From Streptomyces mirabilis (GTDB lineage: Bacteria > Actinomycetota > Actinomycetes > Streptomycetales > Streptomycetaceae): a stretch of DNA of 64,000 nt. Under the pieces are notes generated by a model. The model had not been told where the DNA came from and ran no database searches. It was given only the letters and a program-made list of their open reading frames with translations. Every line of letters starts with the position of its first letter. Within the stretch, counting starts at the first letter, position 1. Below are positions 9,247-17,855 of the stretch, piece by piece. Where the stretch lies: contig NZ_CP074102.1 in assembly GCF_018310535.1 (NCBI RefSeq), positions 1,178,001 to 1,242,000 of the forward strand, given 5' to 3'. The position numbers and the translations under genes were made by a program.

Positions 9247-9522
9247 CGGTTCCCCGAACAGCTCCACCGCGCTGCGTACGCCCGCGAGGCCGGTCGCCAG
9301 CGCGCTGACCGAGCCGATCGCGCCCGCGATCAGCAGTAAGGAGCGGCGCAGCCGGGGTATCTCGGGCATACCGCTGAGGGCCATCGCGGCGAGCGCCGCG
9401 AGCTCGTCCTCGGCGATGCCCCGGTCGGGGAACTCGGCCGGGTGCGTGGCGAGTTCACGGCGCAGCCGGGAGACGGCGGTCCGCAGTTCCGCCACCCTCG
9501 GATCCTCGTCGCTGCCGGTCAC
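9232..9522 (-). CDS. DUF5955-like small protein
   Basis: A 96-aa protein read from GTG at 9522. It begins VTGSDEDPRVAELRTAVSRL, has an acidic/alanine helix (EDELAALAAMALSG) and one hydrophobic stretch near residues 65-85 (SLLLIAGAIGSVSALATGLA). I associate it with the uncharacterised DUF5955 family of Streptomyces, from memory of the pattern. Function unknown. It is convergent with the MocR gene and divergent from the nucleotidyltransferase. Confidence 0.65.
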   Translation of the reverse strand: MTGSDEDPRVAELRTAVSRLRRELATHPAEFPDRGIAEDELAALAAMALSGMPEIPRLRRSLLLIAGAIGSVSALATGLAGVRSAVELFGEPPRRP

Positions 9523-9736
9523 TGGCCTCTGTCCCAAGCTCCGCAACAACAGCTCGCCCCCTCGCACGTCCTTGTGCGCACGCCCTTCGCCTGCCTGTCC
9601 CGCACCCCATGGCGATGGTCGGGCGTCGGGGGACGCGGGCCAGTAAACGCCACCCGATGCGGCGGCGCCACCGCGCGGACCGAAATTCAGCCCCGCGAGA
9701 CCGTGCCCCCGGCGCCGGGTCAGGTATGCAGGAGGT

Positions 9737-9763
9737 ATGACGCACAGGGAAGACGGCGTATGA
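9737..9763 (+). CDS. 8-codon leader ORF duplicating the next gene's start
   Basis: GGAGGT at 9731-9736 directly precedes an ATG at 9737. This reads MTHREDGV and stops at TGA 9761-9763, overlapping the ATG (9760) of the nucleotidyltransferase, which itself begins MTHREDEV. The two starts are an imperfect 23-bp tandem duplication. The only strong ribosome site belongs to the leader ORF, so the main gene may rely on re-initiation. Confidence 0.55.
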   Translation: MTHREDGV

Positions 9764-10359
9764 CACACAGAGAAGACGAGGTGACCGGGCTGCTCCTCGC
9801 GGCGGGCGGGGGGCGACGGCTCGGCGGGCGGCCCAAGGCGCTGCTCGAACACCGGGGGCGCCCCCTCGTGGAGTACGCGGTGGGGGTGCTGCGCGCGGCC
9901 GGGTGCACGCGCGTCCACGTGGTGCTGGGGGCGCGGGCCGACGCCGTACGGGAGCGGGCGCGGCTCGACGGGTGTGTGCTCGTGGACAACCCGGAGTGGG
10001 AGCACGGCATGGGTTCGTCACTACGGGCCGGGCTCGGCTCGCTCGCCGGCACGGGCGCGCGGGCGGCACTGGTCTCGCTGGTCGACCAGCCCGGCATCGG
10101 GCCGCGAGCGGTCGCGCGGGTGCTCGCCGCCTACCAGAACGACACCTCGCTGGTTTCCGCGGCGTACGACGGAGTGCGCGGCCATCCCGTCCTCTTCGGC
10201 GCCGCCCACTGGGCCGGTGTCGCGGCGAGTGCCACCGGTGACCGGGGGGCACGCGCCTATCTGAAGGAGCACGAGGCGGCGATCACGCTCGTCGAGTGCG
10301 GTGACGTGGCGGAGCCGTACGACATCGACACGGAGGACGATCTAGGACACCTTGAGTGA
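9760..10359 (+). CDS. MobA/MocA-like nucleotidyltransferase
   Basis: A 199-aa NTP-transferase. The N-terminal signature GLLLAAGGGRRLGGRPKALL (residues 9-28) is the nucleotide-binding loop with its lysine. SLVDQPGIGP gives the metal-binding Asp, and GVRGHPVLFGAAHW is the typical later motif of molybdenum cofactor cytidylyl/guanylyltransferases. It probably transfers CMP or GMP to molybdopterin, which fits the purine-degradation setting because xanthine dehydrogenase needs such a cofactor; that link is inference. Translation is likely coupled to the 8-codon leader ORF. Confidence 0.75.
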   Translation: MTHREDEVTGLLLAAGGGRRLGGRPKALLEHRGRPLVEYAVGVLRAAGCTRVHVVLGARADAVRERARLDGCVLVDNPEWEHGMGSSLRAGLGSLAGTGARAALVSLVDQPGIGPRAVARVLAAYQNDTSLVSAAYDGVRGHPVLFGAAHWAGVAASATGDRGARAYLKEHEAAITLVECGDVAEPYDIDTEDDLGHLE

Positions 10360-10425
10360 ACGGCGTGGCACTGAGCGCCACGTTGCCTCGACCTGGAGAA
10401 TCTCGACATCAACAAACCATTGAAC

Positions 10426-10440
10426 TTCCACCATGAGGAA
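10426..10440. promoter_or_regulatory. AllR-type half-palindrome before malate synthase
   Basis: TTCCACCATGAGGAA resembles TTCCACAGAATGGAA found upstream of allB: same length, same TTCCAC arm and GGAA end. It lies about 105 bp before the malate synthase start, in the spacer after the nucleotidyltransferase gene. A common regulator for allantoin and glyoxylate use is likely. Confidence 0.5.
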
Positions 10441-10546
10441 ACTATTATCCACTGTTCAGAAGCGCCGGGCTGCTCTCCAGGCGCTGATCTCCCTACCCGG
10501 GTCGCCTGACACCCGGTGCCACGCTCGCTGAAGGAAGTGACAGCTC

Positions 10547-12181
10547 ATGTCCGCACCAGCGCCGTCCCCGCTGGCCATCGTCGACGCCGAGCCCCTGCCC
10601 CGGCAGGAAGAGGTCCTCACGGACGCGGCCCTCGCCTTCGTGGCCGAGCTGCACCGGCTGTTCACGCCCCGGCGTGACGAGCTCCTCGCCCGCCGTGCGG
10701 AGCGTCGCGCCGAGATCGCCCGCACCTCCACGCTCGACTTCCTCCCCGAGACCGCCGCCGTCCGCGCGGACGACTCCTGGAAGGTGGCCCCCGCCCCGGC
10801 CGCCCTGAACGACCGCCGTGTCGAGATCACCGGCCCCACCGACCGCAAGATGACCATCAACGCCCTCAACTCGGGCGCGAAGGTGTGGCTCGCGGACTTC
10901 GAGGACGCCTCGGCGCCCACCTGGGAGAACGTGGTCACCGGTCAGCTCAACCTGATCGACGCGTACACCCGCAGCATCGACTTCACGGACCCGAAGTCCG
11001 GGAAGTCGTACGCCCTGAAGGCGAACGACGAGCTCGCGACGGTCGTCATGCGGCCGCGCGGCTGGCACCTGAACGAGCGTCACCTCGTGGACGCGGACGG
11101 CACACCCGTCCCGGGCGCGCTCGTCGACTTCGGCATCTACTTCTTCCACAACGCGCAGCGCCTGCTCGACCTCGGCAAGGGCCCCTACTTCTACCTCCCG
11201 AAGACGGAGTCGCACCTCGAGGCCCGCCTCTGGAACGACGTCTTCGTCTTCGCGCAGGACTACGTCGGCATCCCGCAGGGCACCGTCCGCGCGACCGTCC
11301 TGATCGAGACGATCACGGCGGCGTACGAGATGGAGGAGATCCTCTACGAACTCCGCGACCACGCCTCCGGGTTGAACGCGGGCCGCTGGGACTACCTCTT
11401 CTCCATCGTCAAGAACTTCCGTGACGGCGGACAGAAGTTCGTGCTGCCGGACCGCAACGCGGTGACGATGACGGCCCCGTTCATGCGCGCCTACACCGAA
11501 CTCCTCGTCCGCACCTGCCACAAGCGCGGCGCGCACGCGATCGGCGGCATGGCGGCGTTCATCCCCTCCCGGCGCGACGAGGAGGTCAACAAGGTCGCCT
11601 TCGAGAAGGTCAAGGCCGACAAGGACCGCGAGGCGGGCGACGGTTTCGACGGCTCCTGGGTGGCCCATCCCGACCTGGTCCCGATCGCGATGGCCTCCTT
11701 CGACGCCGTCCTCGGCGAGAGGCCGAACCAGAAGGACCGGCTGCGCGAGGACGTGTCGGTCGCCGCCGGGGACCTGATCGCCGTCGACTCCCTCGACGCC
11801 AGGCCGACGTACGACGGTCTGGTCAACGCCGTCCAGGTCGGCATCCGTTACATCGAGGCCTGGCTGCGCGGGCTCGGCGCGGTCGCCATCTTCAACCTCA
11901 TGGAGGACGCGGCCACCGCCGAGATCTCCCGCTCGCAGATCTGGCAGTGGATCAACGCGGGCGTCGAGTTCGAGCACGCGGGCAACATCGTGAAGGCCAC
12001 CCCGGAGCTGGCCCGCGAGGTCGCCGCCCGGGAGCTGGCGAACATCCGCGCCGAGATCGGCGAGGAGGCCTTCGCCGCCGGTCACTGGCGGCAGGCCCAC
12101 GACCTGCTCCTGGAGGTCGCGCTCGACGAGAACTACGCCGACTTCCTGACGCTGCCGGCCTACGAGCAGCTCAGGGGCTGA
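10547..12181 (+). CDS. aceB: Malate synthase (isoform A type)
   Basis: A 544-aa enzyme condensing glyoxylate and acetyl-CoA to malate. Visible family features: TLDFLPETAAVR near residue 60, DRKMTINALNSGAKVWLADFED (metal/substrate region, residues 102-123), the malate synthase signature around HAIGGMAAFIPSR, and the C-terminal catalytic Asp segment DENYADFLTLPAYEQL. GAAGGAAG lies 8 bp before the ATG. Glyoxylate made from allantoin via ureidoglycolate would feed it. Likely regulated by the IclR-type protein at 6059. Confidence 0.97.
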   Translation: MSAPAPSPLAIVDAEPLPRQEEVLTDAALAFVAELHRLFTPRRDELLARRAERRAEIARTSTLDFLPETAAVRADDSWKVAPAPAALNDRRVEITGPTDRKMTINALNSGAKVWLADFEDASAPTWENVVTGQLNLIDAYTRSIDFTDPKSGKSYALKANDELATVVMRPRGWHLNERHLVDADGTPVPGALVDFGIYFFHNAQRLLDLGKGPYFYLPKTESHLEARLWNDVFVFAQDYVGIPQGTVRATVLIETITAAYEMEEILYELRDHASGLNAGRWDYLFSIVKNFRDGGQKFVLPDRNAVTMTAPFMRAYTELLVRTCHKRGAHAIGGMAAFIPSRRDEEVNKVAFEKVKADKDREAGDGFDGSWVAHPDLVPIAMASFDAVLGERPNQKDRLREDVSVAAGDLIAVDSLDARPTYDGLVNAVQVGIRYIEAWLRGLGAVAIFNLMEDAATAEISRSQIWQWINAGVEFEHAGNIVKATPELAREVAARELANIRAEIGEEAFAAGHWRQAHDLLLEVALDENYADFLTLPAYEQLRG

Positions 12182-12194
12182 CCTCCGAGGCGGC

Positions 12195-12470
12195 TCACTT
12201 GTCCGAGTGGCCCAGGGACCTTCCCGGGGCCACTCGGTCGCGTACGAGCTTCTTCACGGCCGTCGGTTCCGGGAAACCCTGCTCGCGCCGGTCCCAGACC
12301 ACCTCGTCGTTCACGCGGACGACGAACACGCCGCCGGTGCCGGGCTTCAGGGACAGCTCGGTGAGTTCCGTCTCGAAGGTGGTGAGCAGCTCCTGGGCCA
12401 GCCAGGCAGCGCGGGGCAGCCAGCGGCACTGGGTGCAGTATTCGATCTGGACGCGCTGGACGTCTGTCAT
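12195..12470 (-). CDS. SelT/SelW/SelH-like (Rdx) thioredoxin-fold protein
   Basis: A 91-aa protein from ATG 12470, beginning MTDVQRVQIEYCTQCRWLPR. CTQC at residues 12-15 is the redox CxxC (Cys in place of selenocysteine). The rest (FETELTELSLKPGTGGVFVVRVNDEVVW, GFPEPTAVKKLVRD) fits the Rdx family. The ATG overlaps the stop of the upstream HipA-like gene (ATGA), which decides this start over one six codons upstream. Confidence 0.85.
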   Translation of the reverse strand: MTDVQRVQIEYCTQCRWLPRAAWLAQELLTTFETELTELSLKPGTGGVFVVRVNDEVVWDRREQGFPEPTAVKKLVRDRVAPGRSLGHSDK

Positions 12471-13381
12471 CCGAGGTGCACCGACCAATCCTGTTCAGCC
12501 GCCGGTTTGCCGTGCAGGTCGGGGACCCGCTTGAGCCAGTTCGGGCGGCCCTGCTGGGTTTTCGCCGCGCGGTCCGCGTCCTCTGCGGCGAGCTGTTCGC
12601 GGCTCGGGAAGTCCGTGGGGAGCCAGTCCGCGGAGGCCTTCACGCGGGCGAGGAGATAGCGGACGTAGGCCTCGCGTGCCTCGTCCGGGGTCGCGAAACC
12701 GGGTTCTTCCGCGAGCCAGGCGTCCGGCACCTCGGCGGTGACCTCGCGCAGCAGCTCCTCCGTCACCTTGGGCGCCAGTTCCGCGTCGGCGGCGCGGGTG
12801 TCCGGGGCGTAGCCGCCGAGGGCGTGGCTGCGGAAGTCGTACGCCTTCTCCGGGGCCGAGGCGTCCCAGCGGTGGTGGAAGACGAGGGCGGCGCCGTGGT
12901 CGATCAACCACAGCCGCGGGGGCGCGATGCCGAACGTCGGCCAGACCATCAGGTTCGAGCTGTGCATCGTACGGTCCACGTTGACCGTGAGGGCGTCCAG
13001 CCAGATGACCTTGCCCGCCTCCAGCGGGTCGACGGGGAACGTCTTGGCGATCTCCGGGGTGAAGTCCTTCGCGCCCGGCAGATAGTCCATGCCGAGGTTG
13101 AGGCCGGCGCTGGCGCGCAGCAGGTCCTGGACCTCCTGGTGCGGCTCGTGCTCGGCGACGGCCGGGTCGAAGTGGACGAGGACCAGCTCGGGGAAGCGCA
13201 GCCCGAGGGCGCGCGCCAGCTCACCGACGATCACCTCGGCGACCAGCGCCTTGCGGCCCTGCGCGGAGGCCGTGAACTTCACGACATATGTCCCGAGGTC
13301 GTCGGCCTCGACGACTCCGGGCACGGAACCACCGGCCCGCAAGGGTGCGATGTAGCGGGTTGCAGTGACCTCTCTCAGCAT
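12467..13381 (-). CDS. HipA-like kinase family protein
   Basis: A 304-aa protein of the HipA-related family common in actinobacteria. The lysine in TYVVKFTASAQGRKALVAEV could be the ATP-binding one. WLDALTVNVDRTMHSSNLMV carries the catalytic NxDRxxxNxx pattern, and LWLIDHGAALVFHH holds the metal-binding Asp. No HipB-type antitoxin gene is adjacent, so a toxin role is doubtful. Translationally coupled to the Rdx protein downstream (overlapping ATGA). It is the last chromosomal-looking gene before the integrase remnant. Confidence 0.8.
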   Translation of the reverse strand: MLREVTATRYIAPLRAGGSVPGVVEADDLGTYVVKFTASAQGRKALVAEVIVGELARALGLRFPELVLVHFDPAVAEHEPHQEVQDLLRASAGLNLGMDYLPGAKDFTPEIAKTFPVDPLEAGKVIWLDALTVNVDRTMHSSNLMVWPTFGIAPPRLWLIDHGAALVFHHRWDASAPEKAYDFRSHALGGYAPDTRAADAELAPKVTEELLREVTAEVPDAWLAEEPGFATPDEAREAYVRYLLARVKASADWLPTDFPSREQLAAEDADRAAKTQQGRPNWLKRVPDLHGKPAAEQDWSVHLG

Positions 13382-13460
13382 TTTCTCAGGCCATTCGTCT
13401 CTTTAGCCTTACAATCCACGCCCAACCTCAGGCGTGCGCAACAGCGAGAAGTATCCATCA

Positions 13461-14069
13461 TCAGCCCTGGGGAGAATCTGGGGAGTTTCCACTGGCATGC
13501 AGATCCCCCTGCCTCCCCAGCAGTCCGTCAATGGCCGTCCGGCCCTTGCTTCCGGCCTCCGGCATGAAGTGAGCATAGTAACCGAGGGTGATCGCCGGCG
13601 AGGAGTGCCCGAGCCACCGCGCCACGGTCACTACGGACTCTCCCGCCTCCGGCATGATGGAGGCGTAGGTATGCCGCAGCACGTGGAAGCCGCCCTTCGG
13701 CGCCGCCTCCCACTGCCAGTTCTTCGCCCCCTCTGCGCGCGGCGGGATGATTCCTGCCTTGGCCGACGCGGGCTTCCAGGTGTAGGTGTTCCACGTGTTC
13801 ACCGCAATGGCGTTGCCGAATCGTGTAGTGAGCAGCAGAGCGAACTTCTTTCGCTGCCCCTCCGCCTCCGGCCTTCCCCACGGGAGCTCTACCTTCACCC
13901 GCGGAAACGCCTCGACATGGCGCTTCAACTCCTCGGCCACCGAGGAGGGCATGTCGACGACACGGGTCTTCTTCCCCTTCGGCAGGGCGAAGTACAGCCT
14001 CCCCTTGATCGCCTGGACTTGGCGGCGGACATGAATCACTCCTCTCGCGTAGTCGACGTCCTCGCCCCC
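13461..14069 (-). pseudogene. Tyrosine recombinase (integrase), C-terminal remnant
   Basis: About 200 codons of the catalytic half of a phage-type integrase. Homology starts near GEDVDYARGVIHVRRQVQAI. HVLRHTYAS provides the HxxR, and the nucleophile Tyr is in TLGYYAHFMPEAG. The first catalytic Arg and the whole N-terminal DNA-binding part are missing; upstream DNA is unrelated. No tRNA gene or obvious att repeat is beside it. It marks the left edge of the accessory region. Confidence 0.85.
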
Positions 14070-14134
14070 TCCAGCGGGCGTTCTTCCTGTCGAGCCAGGT
14101 TGCGTGCTTGACCGTGGGGACGTGGGAGAACGAG

Positions 14135-14251
14135 ATGTACCTGCGCAAGTACAAGGGCTACACGCACGACAGGGGCCGCCACAAGAAGGCCGTGATCGCT
14201 GTCGCTCGTCAGCGGGTCTCCATCCTGTGGGCCATGCTCCGGGACGGCCGG
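14135..14251 (+). pseudogene. IS110-family transposase, C-terminal scrap
   Basis: About 39 codons read RKYKGYTHDRGRHKKAVIAV and then ARQRVSILWAMLRDGR, which match the usual end of IS110 transposases (ARRRxNVLWALxRD). The reading frame continues beyond without family resemblance. It abuts the response-regulator scrap at about 14252. Confidence 0.6.
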
Positions 14252-14256
14252 GTCAG

Positions 14257-14489
14257 CGGGCTCAGGACGAGTTGTTCGGCGATCTCCGTGTTGGACTTGC
14301 AGTACGCGGCCAGGGCCGTGACCTCGCGTTCGAGGTCGGTCAGGGCTCTGACGGCTTCGGGGAGAGCGAGGAAGCCGTCGGTGTCCGGGGCGGCCAGGAA
14401 GCGGGTGATGAGGGCCCGGGTGGCGGTGGGCGAGAGAAGGGAGTCGCCGGCCGCGACGGTGCGGATGCTCGACAGCAGGTCCTCGGGCA
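14257..14489 (-). pseudogene. NarL/LuxR response regulator, internal scrap
   Basis: Reading leftward: LPEDLLSSIRTVAAGDSLLS, then TRALITRFLAAPD and LTDLEREVTALAAYCKSNTE..IAEQLVLSPLT. This is the linker and start of the LuxR HTH of a NarL-type regulator. The receiver domain is absent and the HTH is cut at about 14257. The right-hand break coincides with the terminal repeat of the ISAs1 element. Confidence 0.7.
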
Positions 14490-15807
14490 AGGCTTCGGCG
14501 TAGTCGGACGGCGTCCGATTTGTGGCTAAGCGAGGTCGACTTCGGCAAGATCGAAAACCTTCGCATCGCGCCACGCCGCGGGAGGGGGTGGCGGCATCCC
14601 GCCATGGTGCGAAATCACCTTCTGACCAACTCCGCGAGCGTCCCGGGGCCGTACCCGGGGAGATCCCGGGCCTGCTGGAGCGTCTGGCCGAGGTGCCCGA
14701 CCCTCGCGATCCGCGCGGCGTACGGCACGCTCTGGTCGTCATGCTTGCGCTGACCGCGTGCGCGGTTCTGGCCGGAGCGACCTCCCTGCTGGCGGTGGGT
14801 GAGTGGATCACCGACGCCCCGCCGTCCGTCCTGGAGCGTCTCGGCGTACGGCCCGATCCACTGTCCCCGAAGCGGTGCCTGCCGGCGGAGGCGATGGTGC
14901 GTCGGTTGCTGGGTCGCATCGACGGCGACGCGTTGGACCGGGCAGTGGGCCGCTGGCTGGCCGACCGGCGCGCTGGGGCCGACGGCCGGCTGCACGCAGT
15001 GGCGGTCGACGGCAAGACCCTGCACGGAGCGGCCAGGGCCCACGGGGCGCACGATTCATCTGCTCGCCGCCTGCGACCACCTCTCCGGCCTGGTCCTGGC
15101 CCAACTCGACGTTGGCGAGAAGACCGACGAGATCACCTGCTTCCCCCTCTGCTGGAGACCCTCGCCGATCTGGCGGGCGTGGTCGTGACCAGCGACGCCA
15201 TGCACACCCGGCGCGAGCACGCCAGCTACCTGCTCGGCCGAGGCGCGCAGTACATCGTGATCGCGAAAGGGAACCAGAAGAAGCTCCATAAGCAGCTCAA
15301 ATCCCTTCCCTGGAAGCAGATCCCGCTGTAGGGCCGCACCCACGACACCGGCCACGGCCGCGGTGAGATCCGCCGCATCAAGGTGTGCACGGCGAACAAC
15401 CTGCTCTTTCCCGCCGCCCGCCAGGCCATCCAGCTCAGACGCCGCCGAATGGACCGCAAGACCGGCAAGGTCAGCATCAAGACCGTCTACGCGGTCACCA
15501 GCCTCACTGCGGAACAGGCCACACCCGTCGAGCTCGCTCGGCTGATCCGCAGCCACTGGAAGATCGAAGCCCTGCACCACGTCCGAGACGTGACGTTCGC
15601 CGAGGACGCCTCTCAGCTGCGAACCGGCTCCGCACCCCGCGCCATGGCGACCTGGCGCAACCTCGCCATCGGCGCCCTTCGCCTCGCCGGGAAGAGCAGC
15701 ATCGCCTCCGGCCTCCGGCCCAACGCCCGCGATGCCAGCCGACCTCTCGCCCTCCTCGAACTCACATGATCACGAAACGGACGTCACGCGACTACGCCGA
15801 AGCCCTG
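14488..15807 (+). mobile_element. ISAs1-family insertion sequence, decayed
   Basis: A 1,320-bp element bounded by near-perfect terminal inverted repeats: CAAGGCTTCGGCGTAGTCG at 14488-14506 and the reverse complement of CAGGGCTTCGGCGTAGTCG at 15789-15807 (18 of 19 match). The inside is almost filled by one broken ISAs1 transposase gene. The flanking 8 bp do not form a direct repeat, so either side has been rearranged since insertion. Confidence 0.8.
14522..15769 (+). pseudogene. ISAs1 transposase, two frameshifts and one amber stop
   Basis: The product reads well as an ISAs1 transposase: [111 protein letters not shown]. The frame is lost near 15045, continues in another frame to about 15145, returns to the first frame, then meets TAG at 15329 where relatives have Gln. 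The remaining 145 codons stay open in the same frame. It cannot make active transposase. Confidence 0.85.
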
Positions 15808-15990
15808 GGCGCGGACCTGGGACGGTCAGCCACGCCGCGGTCGCCGAACGTTCCGGTGACGGCCAGGCCACGGTCTAGCCACGGGCCGCGGCAGCGTCTC
15901 CTTCCCGGCCACAGTCCGACCGGCTCCGACGGGCAGCTGGCGGGGCGTCGACACATTCGCCATGGCGAAGCCCGGGACCGTCTTCCCGCT

Positions 15991-16683
15991 CTAGAGATTC
16001 GTGCCCGTGTCGCCCTCGTCATTCAATGAGTCCCGCCGCTTCCTCTCGCCCGGAGCAGAGAGGCCCTCTTGCTCGTCGAGCAGCTCCAGGAGCGCGGCGT
16101 CCGCCTTCTGCCTGTCCTCTTTCGTCAGTTCAAGAGGTGCGTTGCTGTAGACGGTGTACCGGTCGGGATCAATGATGTTGGCGGCCCTCAAGGTGAACGT
16201 CAGAAGGGAGCGCCACCCTTTGCGGTGGCCGACCCTCACCTGAAGCTGGACCTTGTAATCGCGGGGCTCCGGAAGGAATCCGGAAAACGGTGCCTCGAAC
16301 TCGATGAGGAGCTGCTTCGCTTCTCTGCCGGCCACGGCGAATCCGGCTGGCAACTTCGGCTCGTCCTCCGGCCCGGGTTGGAGACGGGACGGTGAAGACA
16401 TCCACAGGAGTGGCAGATGGGAGGCAGGCTCATCGGGGAAGGTCAACCTGAGATCCTGCACCACTATCGGCTTGGCACCGGTGTTGTGAAGGACGAGCGG
16501 AAGCCGCAGGCGAGCCATGGAGCAGTGGACGATCGCGGCAAAGGAATGAGGCTCCCAGGACTTCAGGTGCCCTTGCCTGGCGTTGATCCACCAGAAGGAC
16601 GCGACGGTAAAGATCAACGCGCAAACCGACACAACGCCAGCACCAGGAATCGATGGAAACGCATCCTGAACTGCAGCGGCCAT
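15991..16683 (-). CDS. Membrane-anchored protein of unknown function
   Basis: A 230-aa ORF from ATG 16683 (GTG 16695 is an alternative; neither has a clear ribosome site). One membrane segment lies at about residues 12-32 (GVVSVCALIFTVASFWWI), followed by a beta-rich domain (LRLPLVLHNTGAKPIVVQDL, DYKVQLQVRVGHRKGWRSLL) that looks like an Ig-type sandwich, then a charged tail (ELTKEDRQKADAALLELLDE). No family recognised. It lies 112 bp downstream of the SsgA-like gene on the same strand and may form an operon with it. Confidence 0.65.
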   Translation of the reverse strand: MAAAVQDAFPSIPGAGVVSVCALIFTVASFWWINARQGHLKSWEPHSFAAIVHCSMARLRLPLVLHNTGAKPIVVQDLRLTFPDEPASHLPLLWMSSPSRLQPGPEDEPKLPAGFAVAGREAKQLLIEFEAPFSGFLPEPRDYKVQLQVRVGHRKGWRSLLTFTLRAANIIDPDRYTVYSNAPLELTKEDRQKADAALLELLDEQEGLSAPGERKRRDSLNDEGDTGTNL

Positions 16684-16795
16684 CAGCGGAAGCACAAATT
16701 CAGTGTGCCAGCCCCAGGGTGCGCACGCGAACAGAACTCGGCGCCGCGGGCCCCTGGGACGGCCCAGCCTCTCGGTACAGAGCAGCTGGTTTCCT

Positions 16796-17221
16796 TCATC
16801 CTTCGGCGACGATGAGGTGCGCCAGCAAAGCGTCCAAGTCGATGCGCCCGGGCTCGGCCCTCCTGGGCACCACTGCCTCCGTTTCCTGCAGGAAAGTCTT
16901 GATTTCCCGCGCCGGGGCTTTGAGCAAGGCCGTGCCATCGGGCGGACTGAGAAGGATGTACAAGTCGCTGACCTCGCGTTCCTCGGCGGGCCATACGCAT
17001 ATATCCCCCTGTCCGGCGGGGCCCTCCAGGCCATCGGCCAGAAGATCTCTCCCAATGATCCATTCCACCGTTTCGTCGCTGCCGACAACGGCGAATGCGG
17101 CGCGGACAGCATAGGGATCGCTGGGCTCGTACTGCAGTCTCATGCTCATGGACAAGGACATCTCATGCGAGACGACGAGCTGCCCAGGTAGCCCCCGAAT
17201 CACGGTTTTCAACGACTTCAT
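16796..17221 (-). CDS. SsgA-like sporulation/cell-division protein (SALP)
   Basis: A 141-aa protein with the SsgA-family order: MSMRLQYEPSDPYAVRAAFA, WIIGRDLLADGL, GDICVWPAE, LYILLSPPDGTALLKAPARE, FLQETEAVVP, and LDALLAHLIVAEG. Family members control septum and spore-wall events in Streptomyces. ATG 17221 is preferred over GTG 17230 because GGAG lies 8 bp before it. CATACG-type operators occur 130-180 bp upstream, so TetR control is possible. Paralogue number cannot be assigned. Confidence 0.85.
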   Translation of the reverse strand: MKSLKTVIRGLPGQLVVSHEMSLSMSMRLQYEPSDPYAVRAAFAVVGSDETVEWIIGRDLLADGLEGPAGQGDICVWPAEEREVSDLYILLSPPDGTALLKAPAREIKTFLQETEAVVPRRAEPGRIDLDALLAHLIVAEG

Positions 17222-17350
17222 TGCTCTCACTCCATGCGCTTCGCGAGGTCACTCGCAGGTTGCATCAGCGCGGGGCGCTCCTGCCCGACGGTCGGCTCCG
17301 TATTGCGCCACCGGACGCGAGAGAGGTGCCGATGCGTTGACACTCCGAGG

Positions 17351-17402
17351 TTCCATACGCCGTACGGAACTCCTCCTCGGCGATAACATACGCCGTACGG
17401 AA
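17351..17402. promoter_or_regulatory. Two CATACG-family operators
   Basis: TTCCATACGCCGTACGGAA (17351-17369) and CATACGCCGTACGGAA (17387-17402) match the operator seen before the two tetR genes, the NiCoT permease and the P450 gene. GATAAC precedes the second copy as in the tetR gene at 50380, but the ATG found there is ACG here (17397-17399). It may control the leftward SsgA-like gene or be a relic. Confidence 0.65.
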
Positions 17403-17855
17403 AGTCGAAGGGTGTTATCAGCAGGGGAGAGACTCACCCGTCACTCGTAATGACGGCGACGTTGCGCCGGAACCCGGGCCTCGTGCCGGGCGACACTCCG
17501 CATGGCGAACTGGATCGCTCGAACGAGACCCGCGCGTTGCCCGAGGACGGCCGTTAGGAAATACCCCGGCCCATCACGTGGTCAACGGCAGGTCGAGAAC
17601 TTGTCCCTTGCGAACATTGCTCCTGGGCGACCTTCACCCATCTGCTCAACCTGTGGCTGAAGCTGTCGCTGCCGCTGGGAGCTCCAACTGAGAGACCGCG
17701 AGAGCCCACGACTTGCCGAGTACGGCTTCCGGATTCGCATCGACCGCTGTCGCCGGGGACGCGTCTTCCTCCTCGGTGACGCGGCCCGTCTGCCTGGTCA
17801 CGCGCCGCATCGCGGTGACGACACGGTGGGGCCATGACCCGATGGCCATCGGCCG
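17403..17855. other. Intergenic DNA without recognisable gene
   Basis: About 450 bp between the operators and GTP cyclohydrolase II. Short frames exist on both strands, but none has a ribosome site, a family match or clean codon bias. Probably decayed DNA. Confidence 0.5.

Noticed and set aside
13382..13460. tRNA gene or attB site beside the integrase remnant
   Set aside because: I looked for a TPsiC arm, a CCA end and a duplicated core on both sides and found none.
14488..14515. Target-site duplication of the ISAs1 element
   Set aside because: The eight to ten bases outside the two terminal repeats do not match.
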